NCBI RefSeq assembly: GCF_012927045.1
Contig: NZ_JABBFW010000022.1
Coordinates: forward strand, 1 to 64,000
Origin: Azohydromonas caseinilytica
GTDB taxonomy: Bacteria > Pseudomonadota > Gammaproteobacteria > Burkholderiales > Burkholderiaceae_C
Length of the DNA: 64,000 bases
Direction: 5' to 3'
The notes under the pieces: model-generated
Told to the model about the DNA's origin: nothing
The model's database searches: none
The model's input: only the letters and a program-made list of their open reading frames with translations
Position numbers and translations under genes: made by a program
Part shown: positions 28,047 to 36,621 of the stretch, piece by piece
Position numbering within the stretch: the first letter of the stretch is position 1
Layout: the number at the start of each line of letters is the position of its first letter

Positions 28047-29167
28047 TGAAGGTGCTTCACGTCGCGGAGTCGATCAAGGGCGGCTGCGGCACATACCTCG
28101 ACGAGATCGTGCCGCTGCAGGTGCAGGCGCTGGGCGAGCGGCAGGTGCGCTGCCTTGTGCCGCGCGAGCATGCGGCGCAGTTGCCACGGGTCGAGCCCGG
28201 CTTGGTGCGCACCTTTGGCCGGCCCGGCCGTGCCGCCGGGCTGCCGCGGCTGGCGCGCGAACTGACGCGGCTGGTGGACGAGTGGCAACCGGACCTGATC
28301 CATGCCCATTCCACCTTTGCCGGTGCCGTCAGCCGGGCGCTGTCGGTGGCGCGGCGCCTGCCGCCGATCGTCTACTGCCCGCACGGCTGGGTGTTCGACG
28401 TAGAGCAGCCCCGGCTGATGCGCTGGGCCACCGAAAGCGCGGAGCGGCTGATGGCGCCGCGCAGCGCACGCATCGTCGCCATCTCCGACGCCGAGCGCCG
28501 CCGCGGCGAGGCCGCCGGCATCCCGGCCGAACGGCTGGTGGTGGTGCCCAACGGCATACATGCCAAGGCGCCGATGCAGCGGGCGGTGTGGCCGATGCCA
28601 CGGCTGCGTGTGCTCTTCGTCGGCCGGCTGGACCGGCAAAAGGGCGTGGATGTGCTTATCGAGGCGGCCCGTGACCTGGGCGACAAGGTATCAGTGCGCA
28701 TCGTCGGGGACGCGGTGGTGGCCGGCGGGCGGCCCGCCCCCAACGGCGACGCGCGCCACATCGAGTTCCTGGGCTGGATGGACAGCGCCGGCGTGGCGGC
28801 CCAGATCAACGCCTGCGACGTGGTGGTCATGCCTTCGCGCTGGGAAGGCTTCGGCCTCGTCGCGGTGGAAGCCATGCGCGCCGGCAAGCCGGTGTGGGCC
28901 TCGGCGGTGGGCGGGCTGCGCGAGGTGGTGGCCGACGGCTTCACCGGCCGGCTGTTCCCGGTGGGCGACGCGGCGGCGCTGCGCACGCTGCTGCGCCAGG
29001 CCGACCGCGCTGCGCTGCGCCGCATGGGCGCCGCCGGCCGGGAGCGCTTTCTCGCGCACTACACCAGCGACCGTACCCACCAGGCGCTGCTGCGCCTGTA
29101 CGCGGATGTGCTGCAACTGGCGCCGTCCGCGGCGGCCCGACCTGAAATCGCAGGAGAGATCCAATGA
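28046..29167 (+). CDS. Glycosyltransferase family 4
   Basis: GT-B glycosyltransferase, 373 residues. The N-terminus MKVLHVAESIKGGCGTYLDE has the Gly-rich loop of GT4 enzymes, and HAHSTFAGAVSR and YCPHGWVFD form the acceptor side. VLFVGRLDRQKGVDVLIEA begins the C-terminal domain, and MPSRWEGFGLVAVEAMRAGKPVWA is the donor-binding E-x7-E block. It is translationally coupled to both neighbours by 1- and 4-base overlaps. Sugar specificity is not predictable. Confidence 0.9.
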   Translation: MKVLHVAESIKGGCGTYLDEIVPLQVQALGERQVRCLVPREHAAQLPRVEPGLVRTFGRPGRAAGLPRLARELTRLVDEWQPDLIHAHSTFAGAVSRALSVARRLPPIVYCPHGWVFDVEQPRLMRWATESAERLMAPRSARIVAISDAERRRGEAAGIPAERLVVVPNGIHAKAPMQRAVWPMPRLRVLFVGRLDRQKGVDVLIEAARDLGDKVSVRIVGDAVVAGGRPAPNGDARHIEFLGWMDSAGVAAQINACDVVVMPSRWEGFGLVAVEAMRAGKPVWASAVGGLREVVADGFTGRLFPVGDAAALRTLLRQADRAALRRMGAAGRERFLAHYTSDRTHQALLRLYADVLQLAPSAAARPEIAGEIQ

Positions 29168-30318
29168 GCGCCCGGCCACAACCGTTTGACTCCGGCCGCC
29201 TGGAGGATGCGCTGCGCACGCAGCGTCGTGCCGCGGCACGCAGCGTGTGCATCAACGGCCGCTTCCTAACCCAGCGCGCCAGCGGCGTGCAGCGCTTCGC
29301 CGGCGAGCTGGTCAAGGCGCTGGACGCCGAGCTGGCACGGGGCCACGGCAGCCACATTGCCGAGCACTGGCAACTGCTGGTGCCGCCGGGTGTGGAGGAA
29401 CTGCCGGCGCTGCAGTGCATCCGTGTGCGCCAGGTAGGCCGGGGTGGCGGCCATGTCTGGGACCAGCTGCTGCGCTGGCATTGCGGCCGCAACGACCTTC
29501 TGGTCAATCTCACCAACGGCGGGCCGGTGCTGCGCGGGTGCAGCTTGTCCGTGATTCACGACGCTGCGGTCTATCGCACGCCGCTAAACTTCACGCGCGG
29601 CTACCGCAGCTTCCACCAGCTGCTGGGTCGGCTGCTGGCGCTGCGTTCGCACATCGCCACGGTATCGCACTTCTCGCGGCAGGAGCTGTCCGAGGTGCTG
29701 AGCATTCCGGCTGGGCGCATCGCCGTGGTGCCCAACGGCAGCGAGCACCTGCGCGGCGTGGACCCCGATGCTTCGGTGCTGCAGGAGCTGCGGCTGCAGC
29801 CGCAGCGCTTCTTCCTGTTCATCGGCTCGCCGGTACCCAACAAGAACCTGTCCACGGCCATGGCCGCTTTTGCCCGGCTGGGCGTGCCGGACGTCTGCTT
29901 CGTGCTCGTGGGCGCGGTGGACGCTGCCGTGTTCGGCCAGGGCCTGCAGCTGGTGCCGCCGGGCGTGGTGATAGCCGGACGGCTCAGCGACGCGCAGATT
30001 GCAGCGCTGCTGTGCCATGCCCGGGCGCTTGTGTTCCCGAGCCTTTACGAAGGTTTCGGCATTCCGCCGCTGGAGGCGATGCTGCACCGTTGCCCCGTCA
30101 TCGCCTCCGACATCCCGCCGGTGCGCGAGGTCTGCGGCGACGCGGTGCTGTATTTCGACCCCAGCAACGCCGATGCGCTGTGCCGCCGCATGCGCCAGGC
30201 GCTGGACGAGACCGCCCTGCTACAGCTGCTGGTGGAGCGCGGGGAGCAGCGCGTGGCGATGTTCTCCTGGCAGCGCAGCGCGCAGCGCTTGCTCGAAGCG
30301 CTGGCCGCGATGGGCTGA
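29164..30318 (+). CDS. Glycosyltransferase (GT4-like)
   Basis: GT-B glycosyltransferase, 384 residues. CINGRFLTQRASGVQRFAGEL near residue 30 and the block FPSLYEGFGIPPLEAMLHRCPVIASD near residue 300 match the mannosyl/rhamnosyl-transferase branch of GT4. FLFIGSPVPNKNLSTAMAAF starts the C-terminal domain. A leader of about 25 residues precedes the first strand. The ATG overlaps the previous stop by four bases, and 31 bases separate it from the next glycosyltransferase. Confidence 0.88.
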   Translation: MSARPQPFDSGRLEDALRTQRRAAARSVCINGRFLTQRASGVQRFAGELVKALDAELARGHGSHIAEHWQLLVPPGVEELPALQCIRVRQVGRGGGHVWDQLLRWHCGRNDLLVNLTNGGPVLRGCSLSVIHDAAVYRTPLNFTRGYRSFHQLLGRLLALRSHIATVSHFSRQELSEVLSIPAGRIAVVPNGSEHLRGVDPDASVLQELRLQPQRFFLFIGSPVPNKNLSTAMAAFARLGVPDVCFVLVGAVDAAVFGQGLQLVPPGVVIAGRLSDAQIAALLCHARALVFPSLYEGFGIPPLEAMLHRCPVIASDIPPVREVCGDAVLYFDPSNADALCRRMRQALDETALLQLLVERGEQRVAMFSWQRSAQRLLEALAAMG

Positions 30319-30349
30319 TGCACTCTCAACGACTAGACAAAGGCTGTTC

Positions 30350-31603
30350 ATGACCCGGATCCTGCACCTGAGCATGCTGTACCCGCCTCACATCATGGGA
30401 GGCGCCGAACGCTCGGTGGCGCTGCTGGCCGAGGCGCAGGTGGCCGCGGGCCACAAGGTGGCTGCTGCCTGCATCACGCCCACGGGCTGGCAGGTGGAGA
30501 CGCGCCACGGCGTGGAAGTGTTCCGCATGCCGCACGAGACGGACTTCTGGCCCGAGGAGTGGCCGCAGCACAACAAGCTGGCGCGCGGCGTGCGGCGCTT
30601 CAAGCAGCAGTTCAACCATCGGATTGAGGACCACTTCGGCCGCGTCATTGACGAGTTCAGGCCCGACGTGGTGCACACGCACTCGCTGCTGGACGTGTCC
30701 ACGCGCGTTTGGCTCGCGGCCAAGGCGCGGCGGCGGCCAGTGGTGCACACGCTGCGCGACTTCGACCTTGCCTGCGGCACCGCCGCGATGTTCAAAGACG
30801 GCCAGCGCTGCGAAAAGCGCTGTCTGGAGTGCCGCGGCTTCACCTTCATGAAGGCGCGGCACCACCGCGCTGTGGATGCGGTAGTGGGCGTGGGCGCGGG
30901 CATCCTGCAGTCGCACCTGGACATGGGCTACTTCGGCCATGTGCCCGAGGGGCTGCGGCGCGTGATCTGGAATCCAGCCGTGGTCGAGGGCATTGGCGCC
31001 GGCTACGTCAAGCCCTCGCTGGCCGGCGAGCCGCTGACCTTCGGCTACCTGGGACGCATCAACGTTGAGAAGGGCGTGGGCACGCTGCTGGACGCTTGCG
31101 CGCGGCTGCCCGTGGGCGGCTGGCGGCTGCTGGTGGCGGGTAAGGAGGCATCCGAGGACGGTTCGCTCAAGCCCAAGGCTGCGGGCCTGCCGGTGGACTT
31201 CGTCGGTTTCGTGCCGCCGCGCGAGTTCTTCGACCGCATTGATGTGCTGGTGGTGCCGTCGATCTGGGCCGAGCCGCTGCCGCGCACCATCCTGGAAGCC
31301 TACGCCGCCGGCGTGCCGGTGATCGGTGCCGATTCCGGTGGCATCCCGGACCTCATCGGCGCCCACAACCGCGACTGGCTGTACCCACCCGGCGACGACG
31401 CGGCGCTGGCGCGCGCCATGGCGCGCGTGCTGGCCCAGGGTCGCGCGGCCCTGCCTGGGCGCGCGGCCTTTGCGCCGGTGGTGCAGGCCACCACGCCCGA
31501 CAAGGTGGCGCGGCGCTACCTCGACCTCTACGACGAGGTGCGGGCCGTGGTGGCGACACGGGGCCGCCGCGTCACGGCGCCGCGGGCCGCGGCCTCAGCC
31601 TGA
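30350..31603 (+). CDS. Glycosyltransferase family 4
   Basis: GT-B glycosyltransferase of 417 residues. The N-terminus ILHLSMLYPPHIMGGAERSV is a classic GT4 start; HTHSLLDVSTR and HTLRDFDLACG follow, then a segment with four Cys (GQRCEKRCLECRGF) absent from most GT4 enzymes. YLGRINVEKGVGTLLDAC and VPSIWAEPLPRTILEAYAAGVPVIGAD form the donor domain. Its layout and Cys-bearing segment resemble the glycosyltransferase at 35350, so the two are probably paralogues. The ATG at 30350 is 31 bases after the preceding stop. Confidence 0.9.
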   Translation: MTRILHLSMLYPPHIMGGAERSVALLAEAQVAAGHKVAAACITPTGWQVETRHGVEVFRMPHETDFWPEEWPQHNKLARGVRRFKQQFNHRIEDHFGRVIDEFRPDVVHTHSLLDVSTRVWLAAKARRRPVVHTLRDFDLACGTAAMFKDGQRCEKRCLECRGFTFMKARHHRAVDAVVGVGAGILQSHLDMGYFGHVPEGLRRVIWNPAVVEGIGAGYVKPSLAGEPLTFGYLGRINVEKGVGTLLDACARLPVGGWRLLVAGKEASEDGSLKPKAAGLPVDFVGFVPPREFFDRIDVLVVPSIWAEPLPRTILEAYAAGVPVIGADSGGIPDLIGAHNRDWLYPPGDDAALARAMARVLAQGRAALPGRAAFAPVVQATTPDKVARRYLDLYDEVRAVVATRGRRVTAPRAAASA

Positions 31604-31618
31604 AGCGGAGGCCTGGCA

Positions 31619-33046
31619 GTGATCCTGCGCAACATGGTGGTCATGACCGGCCTGAACCTGAGCAAGGCCGGCGCGACGCTGCTGATCTCGGTGCTCATTG
31701 CCGGCGCGGTGCCGCCGCATGAATACGGGCTGGTGTCCTTTGCCATCCCGCTGATGACGCTGGTGATGCTGCTCACCGATCTGGGCCTGTCCAGCGCCAT
31801 CGTGAGGCACCCCGCACTGGACCCTGCCCAGGCCGGCGTGACGCTGCGGCTCATGGCGCTCATCGGCGCGGCCGGCGGCGCCCTGGTCACCGCCGCGGCG
31901 GCGCCCACGGAGCGCGTGCTGGCGATGCCGGGCCTGGCACCGGTGCTGCTGGGCTTCGCCGCCGTCACGGCCTGCTCGATCTGGGCCACCGTGCCGCGGG
32001 CGCTGCTGGAGCGGCACCTGGCCTACCAGCGCATTGCGCTGGTCGAAGGGGGCGCGTTGCTGGCGGCGCTGGCGGGCTTTTGCATCGCGCTGATGATGGA
32101 GTTGGGCATCCTGGCCCTCGTTGCCTTCCACGTGTTGCTGCAGGGCATCAGGGCGCTGGCATTTGCCGGGATGGCGTACGGTCTCACGACTCGCGGCGGC
32201 CGGCTGGCGGACATCGCACCGCTGGTGAAGGTGGGCGGTTGGGTGTTTCTCACCAATCTGCTGGCCTTCGCGGCGCGCAATCTGGACCGCTTCCTCATCG
32301 GCGCGGTGCTGGGCGCGGCGGCGCTGGGCCTGTACGGTTTGGCCTACCAGTTCATGACCCTGCCGCTGATGCTCATCGCCTGGCCCGCCAGCGGCGTGCT
32401 GCTGGCCACGCTGGCGCGCATGGGCGCCGACCACCAGGAAGCCAAGGCCGGCGTGGTGTGCGCGGTGTTCACCGCCACCGCCACGCTAAGCCTGCCGCTG
32501 ATGGCCTTCCTGAGCTTTGGCGCTCGCCTTCCCATCGGCACCTTTCTCGCTCACCAGTGGGACGGGCTGGCCGACATCGTGGCCGTGCTGGCACCGGTGG
32601 GCGCGGTGCAATCGCTGGCCGTCTACGCCGGCTCGGTGCTGGTCGAGCAGGGCCGCGTGCGGCTGAACTTCATGCTGGGCCTGGTCAACGGGCTGGGCGT
32701 GTGCGCGGTGTTCGCGGTGACGGTGTGGTCGGGACTGCAGGCGCTGGTGCTGGGCTACGCCGTGGCCTCGGCGCTGCTGTCGGCGCTGTCGCTGGTCTGC
32801 GCGTGCCGCTCGGCCGGCATCGGCGCGCGCCGCTTCGCCGCCTGCCTGTGGCCCGGAGTACTGGCGACGGGTGCCGGCGTGGCCGTCTTCGGCCTGAGCG
32901 GCGGTTTTCAAGCGCAGGGCACGGTTGCGTGGCTGGCGTCCACGCTGGCTTATCTGCTCGCGGTCGCCGCCGTGTGCGTGCTGCAACGCGGCAGCCTGCT
33001 GGCCTCGCTGAAGGTGCTGATGCACACGCGCGTGGCGGCTCCGTAG
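31619..33046 (+). CDS. wzx: Oligosaccharide flippase (Wzx type)
   Basis: Inner-membrane flippase of 475 residues with about 12-14 hydrophobic segments across the full length, belonging to the polysaccharide-biosynthesis (MOP) superfamily. The start NMVVMTGLNLSKAGATLLISVLI and the early AGAVPPHEYGLVSFAIPLM are typical of Wzx proteins (the usual PxEYGxv motif), and KVGGWVFLTNLLAFAARNLD in the middle is also characteristic. It would turn lipid-linked repeat units to the periplasmic face for the polymerase. It begins with GTG at 31619 after AGCGGAGG. Confidence 0.9.
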   Translation: MILRNMVVMTGLNLSKAGATLLISVLIAGAVPPHEYGLVSFAIPLMTLVMLLTDLGLSSAIVRHPALDPAQAGVTLRLMALIGAAGGALVTAAAAPTERVLAMPGLAPVLLGFAAVTACSIWATVPRALLERHLAYQRIALVEGGALLAALAGFCIALMMELGILALVAFHVLLQGIRALAFAGMAYGLTTRGGRLADIAPLVKVGGWVFLTNLLAFAARNLDRFLIGAVLGAAALGLYGLAYQFMTLPLMLIAWPASGVLLATLARMGADHQEAKAGVVCAVFTATATLSLPLMAFLSFGARLPIGTFLAHQWDGLADIVAVLAPVGAVQSLAVYAGSVLVEQGRVRLNFMLGLVNGLGVCAVFAVTVWSGLQALVLGYAVASALLSALSLVCACRSAGIGARRFAACLWPGVLATGAGVAVFGLSGGFQAQGTVAWLASTLAYLLAVAAVCVLQRGSLLASLKVLMHTRVAAP

Positions 33047-33057
33047 TAAGGCTTTCC

Positions 33058-34194
33058 ATGCAAAACCTGAAGCACATGAACTCCCCCGCTGAAGTCCTCA
33101 CGCGCGTGCAGGTGCTGCGCTTCGTGGCCGCGACGCTGGTGGTGCTGGGACATGCCCGGCACGAGGCTACCAAGGCGCTGGGCATTGAGGGCACCACGCC
33201 CTGGAGCTTTGCGCCGACGGCGCTGTTTGCCGGCGGCGTGGACATCTTCTTCGTGATCAGCGGCTTCATCATGTTCACGATCTCGGCGCACGAGTTCGGC
33301 CGCGGCGGCGCCAGCGCCCGCTTCCTGGTGCGCCGGCTCACGCGCATCGTGCCCGCGTACTGGCTGTTCACGCTGCTGATGGCGGTGGTGGCGTGGGGGC
33401 TGTCGCACAAGGTCAACGGCACGCCGCCCGGGCCGGGCGAGATCCTGGCCTCGCTGCTGTTCCTGCCGCACCACGACGCCCAGGGCACGCTCTACCCGGT
33501 GCTGATGCTGGGCTGGACGCTGAACTTCGAGATGCTGTTCTACGCGGTGTTCGCCCTGGGCCTGTGCCTGCCCCGCCCGGCCGGGTTGGCGCTGATTGCG
33601 GCCTTGGTCGGCACGCTCGCACTGGTCGGCTGGATGTGGCCGCTGCAAGCCGCGCCTTTTGCCTTTTGGGCTCAGCCCATCGTGCTGGAATTCCTGTTCG
33701 GCGTGCTGCTGGGCTGGCTGCGCCAGCGCGGCTGGCGCCTGCCCGGCGGCGCGGGCTGGCTGCTAGTGCTGGCCGGCTTCGCGGCGCTGATCCTGGTCGG
33801 CCATTTTGGCGCCTCCGAGCCGCTGGACCCGGCCCGGGTACTGTGGATGGGACTGCCGGCCTTGGCGATCTGTGCCGCGGCCACGCTGGTGCCGCAAGAC
33901 CCGCATCCGGGCCGCTGGGAGCGTGCCGGCGCCGCGGCCGGCGACGCTTCCTACGCGCTGTACCTGTCGCATCCCTTCGTGCTCGGCGCCGTGGGCGTGG
34001 CGTGGCGGCTGGGCGGGCCGCAGGTGCCCGAAGCGTTCGTGCTGGTGGCCTACGCCGCCTGCGTGGCTGTCGCACTGCTGTTCTACCGGGCCGTGGAACG
34101 GCCCATGACCCGGGTGCTCAATGCTCGGCTGGGTGTGGGCCGAGGCGCGCGCGACCCGTTGAGCCTGTCCACTGCCAAGGGAGTTGCGCGATGA
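33058..34194 (+). CDS. Acyltransferase family 3 membrane protein
   Basis: Polytopic membrane acyltransferase, 378 residues, about ten hydrophobic segments. The conserved Arg/His region is RVQVLRFVAATLVVLGHARHE, followed by GGVDIFFVISGFIMF and RRLTRIVPAYWLFTLLM. It is more like the next gene product than the acyltransferase at 26919 (shared GWTLNFEMLFYAVFA / GWSLNYEVFFYALFA style block). ATG at 33058 is chosen; ATG at 33076 is possible. The stop overlaps the next start by four bases. Confidence 0.9.
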   Translation: MQNLKHMNSPAEVLTRVQVLRFVAATLVVLGHARHEATKALGIEGTTPWSFAPTALFAGGVDIFFVISGFIMFTISAHEFGRGGASARFLVRRLTRIVPAYWLFTLLMAVVAWGLSHKVNGTPPGPGEILASLLFLPHHDAQGTLYPVLMLGWTLNFEMLFYAVFALGLCLPRPAGLALIAALVGTLALVGWMWPLQAAPFAFWAQPIVLEFLFGVLLGWLRQRGWRLPGGAGWLLVLAGFAALILVGHFGASEPLDPARVLWMGLPALAICAAATLVPQDPHPGRWERAGAAAGDASYALYLSHPFVLGAVGVAWRLGGPQVPEAFVLVAYAACVAVALLFYRAVERPMTRVLNARLGVGRGARDPLSLSTAKGVAR

Positions 34195-35330
34195 ACGATC
34201 TCGGCATGCCGGCGTCCCACCAGGGCGAGCGGCTGTTGTGGGTACAGGTGCTGCGCGGCGTGGCGGCACTGCTGGTGCTGGCCGGGCATGCCCAGGGCGT
34301 GCTGCTGGACGCCGCAGCCCGGCAAGGGCAGGCGCTGCAGCGCCTGCCCTTGCCGCCGGGCGGCTTCGGCGTGGACCTGTTCTTCTGCATCTCGGGCCTG
34401 ATCATGGTCGTGGCCTCGCGCCCGCTGTACGGGCAGCCCGGGGCGGCCGGCGCTTTCCTGCGCCGCCGCGCGCTGCGGCTGGTGCCGCTGTACTGGCTGG
34501 CCACTGGCCTGAGCGTGCTGGCGCTTCTGGTGGGCCGCCACGGCCTGGAACGGACCTCGTGGAATGACCTGCTCGCCTCGCTGCTGTTCTTGCCCTACCC
34601 GGTGTACGGCGACGCGGCGCAGCCCTTTCCGCTGCTGACGCTGGGCTGGTCGCTGAACTACGAGGTCTTCTTCTACGCGCTGTTTGCCGTCTTCATTGCC
34701 TTGCCGACGCGGCGCGCGGTGGCCTGCACCGTCGCGGCCCTCGCTGCCATCGTGCTGGCCGGCTCCCTGGTAACGCCCCACACCATGGCGCTGCACTTCT
34801 GGAGCAGGCCGATCCTGCTGGAGTTCGGCCTGGGCTGCCTGCTGGGCCTATGGTGGCTGCGCGGCGCGCCGGCTGCGTCGGCTGCGGTACTTGGCTTTGG
34901 CAGTGCCGCGCTGGTGGCCCTGGCGCTGGACCCCTTCGGGCTGTCCATCAAGCCGGCCGGCGGTTCCACGCCCAACGACCTGGTGCGCGTCATCGGCTGG
35001 GGCCTGCCCGCGGCGGCGCTGCTGGCTGCGGCGCTGTGGCTGGAGCGGCATGGTGTCACCCTGAGCCTGGGCCGCGTGGGCCAAGCGCTGGCGCGGCTGG
35101 GCGACTGGTCTTACTCGCTGTACCTGATGCACCCCTTTGCACTGCTGGCCACGGTCAAGGCCTGGGAACGCCTGGCGTTGCATCAGCAACTGCCGTGGTG
35201 GATGCTGGGCGCGCTGCTGCCGCTGGGCTCGCTGCTGCTGGCCGCGCTGTCCTACCGCTTCATTGAACAGCCGCTGCTGCGCCGCTTGCGTCCGGCGCCG
35301 CTGGTGCGCCGCGTGGAGGCCCGCGCATGA
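34191..35330 (+). CDS. Acyltransferase family 3 membrane protein
   Basis: Third acyltransferase of the locus, 379 residues, about ten membrane segments. Conserved features are VQVLRGVAALLVLAGHAQG (Arg, His), GGFGVDLFFCISGLIMVVAS, and RRALRLVPLYWLATGLSVL. It lies directly after and overlaps its nearest relative, suggesting tandem duplication followed by divergence. It probably decorates the lipid-linked repeat or the polymer with a different acyl group or at a different position. Confidence 0.9.
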   Translation: MNDLGMPASHQGERLLWVQVLRGVAALLVLAGHAQGVLLDAAARQGQALQRLPLPPGGFGVDLFFCISGLIMVVASRPLYGQPGAAGAFLRRRALRLVPLYWLATGLSVLALLVGRHGLERTSWNDLLASLLFLPYPVYGDAAQPFPLLTLGWSLNYEVFFYALFAVFIALPTRRAVACTVAALAAIVLAGSLVTPHTMALHFWSRPILLEFGLGCLLGLWWLRGAPAASAAVLGFGSAALVALALDPFGLSIKPAGGSTPNDLVRVIGWGLPAAALLAAALWLERHGVTLSLGRVGQALARLGDWSYSLYLMHPFALLATVKAWERLALHQQLPWWMLGALLPLGSLLLAALSYRFIEQPLLRRLRPAPLVRRVEARA

Positions 35331-35349
35331 GCTCTCACTGGAGCCCGAC

Positions 35350-36621
35350 ATGAAGATCTTGCACCTCAGTTCGGTCTACGCCCCGCACGCGGTGGGTGGC
35401 GCGGAAAAGGTGGTCGAGGTGCTGGCCGAGGGGGCCGCGGCGCTGGGCCACGAAGTCAGCGTCGCCCACCTGGTGCCGCAGCCGGCCCCGGCGGCGCAGC
35501 GCCACGGCGTGGCGGTACGTCCGCTGGCGCACCGCAACCCGCTGTGGATCCAGGATTCGGCCCGCTACCCCGGCCCGGTGCGCAACCTCAACAAGGTCGC
35601 CACCCTGTGCAACGTGCTCACGGCCTGGGACTTCGAGCGCGTGCTGCGCGAGCTGCGGCCCGATGTCGTGCACACCCATTCCATGGTGGAACTGACGCCG
35701 GCGATGTGGGCCCTGGCGCGCCGCCACGGCGCGACGCTGGTGCACACCCTGCACGACTACGACCTGCTGTGCATCCGCGCCGCGCTGTTCCACCACGGCC
35801 GAGCCTGCGAGCGCCAGCACCTGGCCTGCCGGCTGTTCTCGCAGGTCAAGCGGCATTTCCACCGCCACATCGACCACGTGGTGGGCGTGTCGCAGGCCAT
35901 CCTGGACATCCACCTGGCCCAGGGCTGTTTCGACGCGCTGCTGCCCACGCAGCGTCACGTGGTGTGGAACCCGGTGCGCGGGGCGCAGCGCCCGGTGCGC
36001 GCCGTGCGCCAGCCCGGCGTGCCGCTGACCTTCGGCTTCATGGGCCGGCTGGTGGAGGAAAAGGGTTTGCAGGTGCTGCTCGACGCCTGCCGGCGCCTGC
36101 CGCCGGGAGGCTGGCGGCTGCGCGTGGCGGGCCGCTTGCCCGAGGACAGCCCCTGGCGCGAGGCGGCGCGCGGCCTGCCCGTGGAATGGCTGGGCTATGT
36201 CGATGCCGCCTCGTTCCTGGCGGAGGTGGACACGCTGGTCGTGCCCTCGGTGTGGCAGGAGCCCTTCGGCCTCACCATCGTCGAGGCCTACACGCAAGGC
36301 GTGCCGGTGCTGGGCTCGGACATCGGCGGCATCACGGAGCTCATCGGTGCCGTCGATCCCGCGGCGCTGGTGAGGCCCAATGATGCCCAGGCACTGGCGC
36401 AGCGGATGTCCGCGCTCATCGCGCAGGGGGTGCGGCCCCTGGCGGCGGAGCCGCTGGAGCGGCTGCTGGCCCGGGTGCGGCCGGCTGCCGTGGTCGATGA
36501 CTACCTGACGATCTACCAGATGCCGCCCGAGCGCGTGCGCTCGGCCGCACCCGCGCTGCCGCTCAAGGGCCGCGCGCCCGTCATTGCCGGAGCCGCCGAT
36601 GCGACTAACCCACGCCAGTGA
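35350..36621 (+). CDS. Glycosyltransferase family 4
   Basis: GT-B glycosyltransferase of 423 residues. MKILHLSSVYAPHAVGGAEK, HTHSMVELTPAMWA and HTLHDYDLLC match the N-terminal domain of the glycosyltransferase at 30350, including the Cys-bearing segment (GRACERQHLACR). FMGRLVEEKGLQVLLDACRR and VPSVWQEPFGLTIVEAYTQG form the donor domain with both conserved Glu. The ATG at 35350 is 19 bases after the acyltransferase stop. Its 3' end overlaps the start of the HAD gene by 23 bases. Confidence 0.9.
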   Translation: MKILHLSSVYAPHAVGGAEKVVEVLAEGAAALGHEVSVAHLVPQPAPAAQRHGVAVRPLAHRNPLWIQDSARYPGPVRNLNKVATLCNVLTAWDFERVLRELRPDVVHTHSMVELTPAMWALARRHGATLVHTLHDYDLLCIRAALFHHGRACERQHLACRLFSQVKRHFHRHIDHVVGVSQAILDIHLAQGCFDALLPTQRHVVWNPVRGAQRPVRAVRQPGVPLTFGFMGRLVEEKGLQVLLDACRRLPPGGWRLRVAGRLPEDSPWREAARGLPVEWLGYVDAASFLAEVDTLVVPSVWQEPFGLTIVEAYTQGVPVLGSDIGGITELIGAVDPAALVRPNDAQALAQRMSALIAQGVRPLAAEPLERLLARVRPAAVVDDYLTIYQMPPERVRSAAPALPLKGRAPVIAGAADATNPRQ

